From positions 1-64,000 of the forward strand of contig NZ_BONF01000007.1 of assembly GCF_016862575.1 (NCBI RefSeq): a stretch of DNA of 64,000 nt, written 5' to 3'. This stretch comes from Catellatospora bangladeshensis (GTDB lineage: Bacteria > Actinomycetota > Actinomycetes > Mycobacteriales > Micromonosporaceae). The notes beneath the pieces were generated by a model, which did not search any database, was not told the DNA's origin, and was given only the letters and a program-made list of their open reading frames with translations. A program made the translations under genes and the position numbers. This document shows positions 62,022 to 64,000 of the stretch, piece by piece. Position 1 is the stretch's first letter. Every line of letters starts with the position of its first letter.

Positions 62022-63955
62022 TCGAGGGCGGGAACCTGCTGAGCACCGTACGAGGGCCGCAGGACCTCAAGACCCTGAGCCCGGAGCAGCTGACCGCGCT
62101 GGCGGCGGAGATCCGGGACTTCCTGGTCGCGAAGGTCGCCCGCACCGGCGGCCACCTCGGCCCGAACCTCGGTGTGGTGGAGCTCACGCTCGCCATGCAC
62201 CGGGTCTTCGACTCCCCGGTCGACCGCTTCGTCTTCGACACCGGCCACCAGGCGTACGTGCACAAGATGGTCACCGGCCGCCTCGACGGCTTCGACGGCC
62301 TGCGCCAGCGCGGCGGCCTCACCGGCTACCCGAACCAGGCCGAGAGCGAGCACGACCTGGTCGAGAACTGCCACGCGTCGACCGCGCTCTCCTACGCCGA
62401 CGGCATCGCCAAGGGCTACGCGGTGCGCGGTGAGAAGCGGCACACCGTCGCGGTCGTCGGCGACGGCGCGCTGACCGGCGGCATGTGCTGGGAGGCGCTG
62501 AACAACATCGCCGCCACCGACAACCCGCTGGTGATCATCGTCAACGACAACGGGCGCTCGTACGCGCCCACCATCGGCGGCCTCGCCGACCACCTGGCCA
62601 CGCTGCGCCTCAACCCGGGCTACGAGAAGGTTCTCGACCTGGTCAAGGACGCGCTGGAGAAGACTCCGCTGGTCGGCAAGCCGCTGTTCGACGCGCTGCA
62701 CGCGGTCAAGAAGGGCATCAAGGACGCGGTCGCCCCGCAGGCGCTGTTCGAGGACCTCGGCCTGAAGTACATCGGGCCGGTGGACGGACACGACCAGGAG
62801 GCGCTGGAGTCGGCGCTGCTGCGTGCCAAGCGCTTCGGCGGCCCGGTCATCGTGCACGCGGTCACCGCGAAGGGCTACGGCTACCAGCCGGCCCTCGACG
62901 ACGAGGCCGACCGGCTGCACGCGCCGAGCGCGTTCGACCCGGAGACCGGCCGGCTGCTGGCCGCGCCCAGCCTGAAGTGGACCAACGTGTTCGCCGACGA
63001 GCTGGTCGCGATCGCGGGCGAGCGGCCGGACGTGGTGGGCATCACCGCGGCCATGCCCGAGTCCACCGGCATCGACAAGCTCGCCGCGGCGTTCCCGGAC
63101 CGGGCGTACGACGTCGGCATCGCCGAGCAGCACGCCACCACCTCGGCGGCGGGCCTGGCGCTGGCCGGCCTGCACCCGGTGGTCGCGGTCTACGCCACCT
63201 TCCTCAACCGCGCCTTCGACCAGGTGCTGCTCGACGTGGCGCTGCACAAGCTGCCGGTGACGTTCGTGCTGGACCGGGCCGGCATCACCGGCCCCGACGG
63301 GCCCAGCCACTACGGCATCTGGGACATGTCCGTGTTCGGCGTGGTGCCGGGCCTGCGGGTGGCCGCCCCGCGCGACGCGGAGACGCTGCGCGAGGAGCTG
63401 CGCGAGGCGATCGGCATCACCGACGGCCCGACCATCGTGCGCTTCCCGACCGGCTCGGTCCCGGCGGCGCTGCCCGCGCTGCGCCGGGTCGGCGGCCAGG
63501 ACGGGCTGGGCGGCATGGACGTGCTGGCCGAGGCCGAGCGCAAGGACGTGCTGCTGGTCTCGGTGGGCGCGTTCGCGCACCTGTCCGTCCAGGTGGCCGC
63601 GAAGCTGGCCGAGCGCGGCTTCGGGGTGACCGTGGTCGACCCGCGCTGGGTGCGCCCGGTCCCGGTCGACGTGGTGGCCCTGGCTCGCGAGCACAAGCTG
63701 GTGGTGACGCTGGAGGACGGCGTGCGCGCCGGCGGCGTCGGCGACGCGGTCTCCAAGCTGCTGCGCGACAACGAGGTGGACGTGCCGCTGCGCGACCTCG
63801 GCGTGCCGTCGCAGTGGCTGGACCACGGCACCCGCGCCGAGATCCTGGCCGAGATCGGCCTCACCGCACCGGAGATCACCGAGCGGGTCACCAAGTGGGC
63901 CGCGGCGGTCACCGCCCCGGCCGAGGCTCCGCTGGTCAGCTCCGTCCGTAGCTGA
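62018..63955 (+). CDS. dxs: 1-deoxy-D-xylulose-5-phosphate synthase
   Basis: First enzyme of the MEP isoprenoid pathway: condenses pyruvate and glyceraldehyde 3-phosphate using thiamine diphosphate. It has 645 residues. Motifs are [36 protein letters not shown], the TPP motif [40 protein letters not shown], the Glu of [20 protein letters not shown], and [19 protein letters not shown]. The ATG at 62018 overlaps a possible leader-peptide stop. GAGG lies upstream. Orthologue of Rv2682c. A terminator follows. Confidence 0.97.
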   Translation: MIEGGNLLSTVRGPQDLKTLSPEQLTALAAEIRDFLVAKVARTGGHLGPNLGVVELTLAMHRVFDSPVDRFVFDTGHQAYVHKMVTGRLDGFDGLRQRGGLTGYPNQAESEHDLVENCHASTALSYADGIAKGYAVRGEKRHTVAVVGDGALTGGMCWEALNNIAATDNPLVIIVNDNGRSYAPTIGGLADHLATLRLNPGYEKVLDLVKDALEKTPLVGKPLFDALHAVKKGIKDAVAPQALFEDLGLKYIGPVDGHDQEALESALLRAKRFGGPVIVHAVTAKGYGYQPALDDEADRLHAPSAFDPETGRLLAAPSLKWTNVFADELVAIAGERPDVVGITAAMPESTGIDKLAAAFPDRAYDVGIAEQHATTSAAGLALAGLHPVVAVYATFLNRAFDQVLLDVALHKLPVTFVLDRAGITGPDGPSHYGIWDMSVFGVVPGLRVAAPRDAETLREELREAIGITDGPTIVRFPTGSVPAALPALRRVGGQDGLGGMDVLAEAERKDVLLVSVGAFAHLSVQVAAKLAERGFGVTVVDPRWVRPVPVDVVALAREHKLVVTLEDGVRAGGVGDAVSKLLRDNEVDVPLRDLGVPSQWLDHGTRAEILAEIGLTAPEITERVTKWAAAVTAPAEAPLVSSVRS

Positions 63956-63970
63956 TCACTTCGCACGATC

Positions 63971-63999
63971 AGGGCTCCCGCCACTCCGGCGGGAGCCCT
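63971..63999 (+). terminator. Intrinsic terminator after dxs
   Basis: AGGGCTCCCGCC pairs perfectly with GGCGGGAGCCCT across a 5-nt loop, 15 bp after the dxs stop. The window ends before any T-run can be seen. Confidence 0.75.
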
Positions 64000-64000
64000 G

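Noticed and set aside
58429-62322. A 1297-codon minus-strand open frame
   Set aside because: It is a shadow of the transporter and methyltransferase genes, with low-complexity sequence and no domain motif.

Overview
The window is very GC-rich DNA from an actinomycete. The order malic enzyme, hflX, lexA, nrdR-nrdJ, ideR, sigB, sigA, suhB, LytR_C protein, DUF4193, DUF3093, dut, DUF3710, OB-fold, DUF3159, two TrkA genes, APC/KimA transporter, TRAM methyltransferase and dxs matches, in large part, the block I remember around Rv2682c-Rv2725c of Mycobacterium tuberculosis. The dispersed palindromes, the TTAAGAAGGGCACC-type intergenic hairpin and the Spo0M, DUF7455 and CU044_5270-like proteins suggest the Micromonosporaceae. 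That family placement is inference. I see no phage, plasmid, CRISPR, rRNA or tRNA genes.

Layout. 1-9.3 kb: malic enzyme (cut by the window edge), HflX behind a structured leader, a secreted protein with a Tyr/Gly/Gln-rich tail, LexA, and the NrdR repressor with the B12-dependent ribonucleotide reductase. 9.4-16.4 kb: accessory genes, including a lactonase-like hydrolase, a two-gene unknown operon, a VapBC-type toxin-antitoxin pair, an EamA transporter and an aldo/keto reductase. 16.4-25.1 kb: IdeR; a sulfurtransferase-AcuC-Pat operon pairing a protein deacetylase with a GNAT/acyl-CoA-synthetase-like acetyltransferase; an ECF sigma factor with a membrane partner; and SigB. 25.2-33.1 kb: Spo0M, Dtd, a methyltransferase, VanZ, a MazEF pair, an HhH-GPD protein, a GNAT enzyme and an LprG/P55-like lipoprotein-efflux operon. 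33.3-40 kb: the most unusual locus, a diaminobutyrate aminotransferase followed by a Pls/PosA-type membrane non-ribosomal peptide synthetase with a phosphopantetheinyl transferase domain fused at its C-terminus. 40-48 kb: AlaX, DUF3099, the pseudouridine catabolic pair psuG-psuK, DUF3039, ribokinase, a TRIC-family channel, a helicase and DUF7455. 48.6-64 kb: the conserved SigA-to-Dxs block.

Two themes cut across the window. First, many genes lack a Shine-Dalgarno sequence and instead carry a TANNNT box 6-8 nt before the start codon, which suggests leaderless transcripts. One such start makes a 24-codon leader peptide whose stop overlaps the dxs start. Second, intergenic spaces hold several families of palindromic repeats with constant core lengths (55, 60, 61 and 75 bp), three of them bounded by GATC. 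They occur mostly between convergent genes and look like dispersed REP/MITE-type elements.

The best candidate for an undescribed system is dat-pls (33.3-40 kb). It would supply diaminobutyrate and polymerise a cationic amino acid on a synthetase that may carry its own activating domain.
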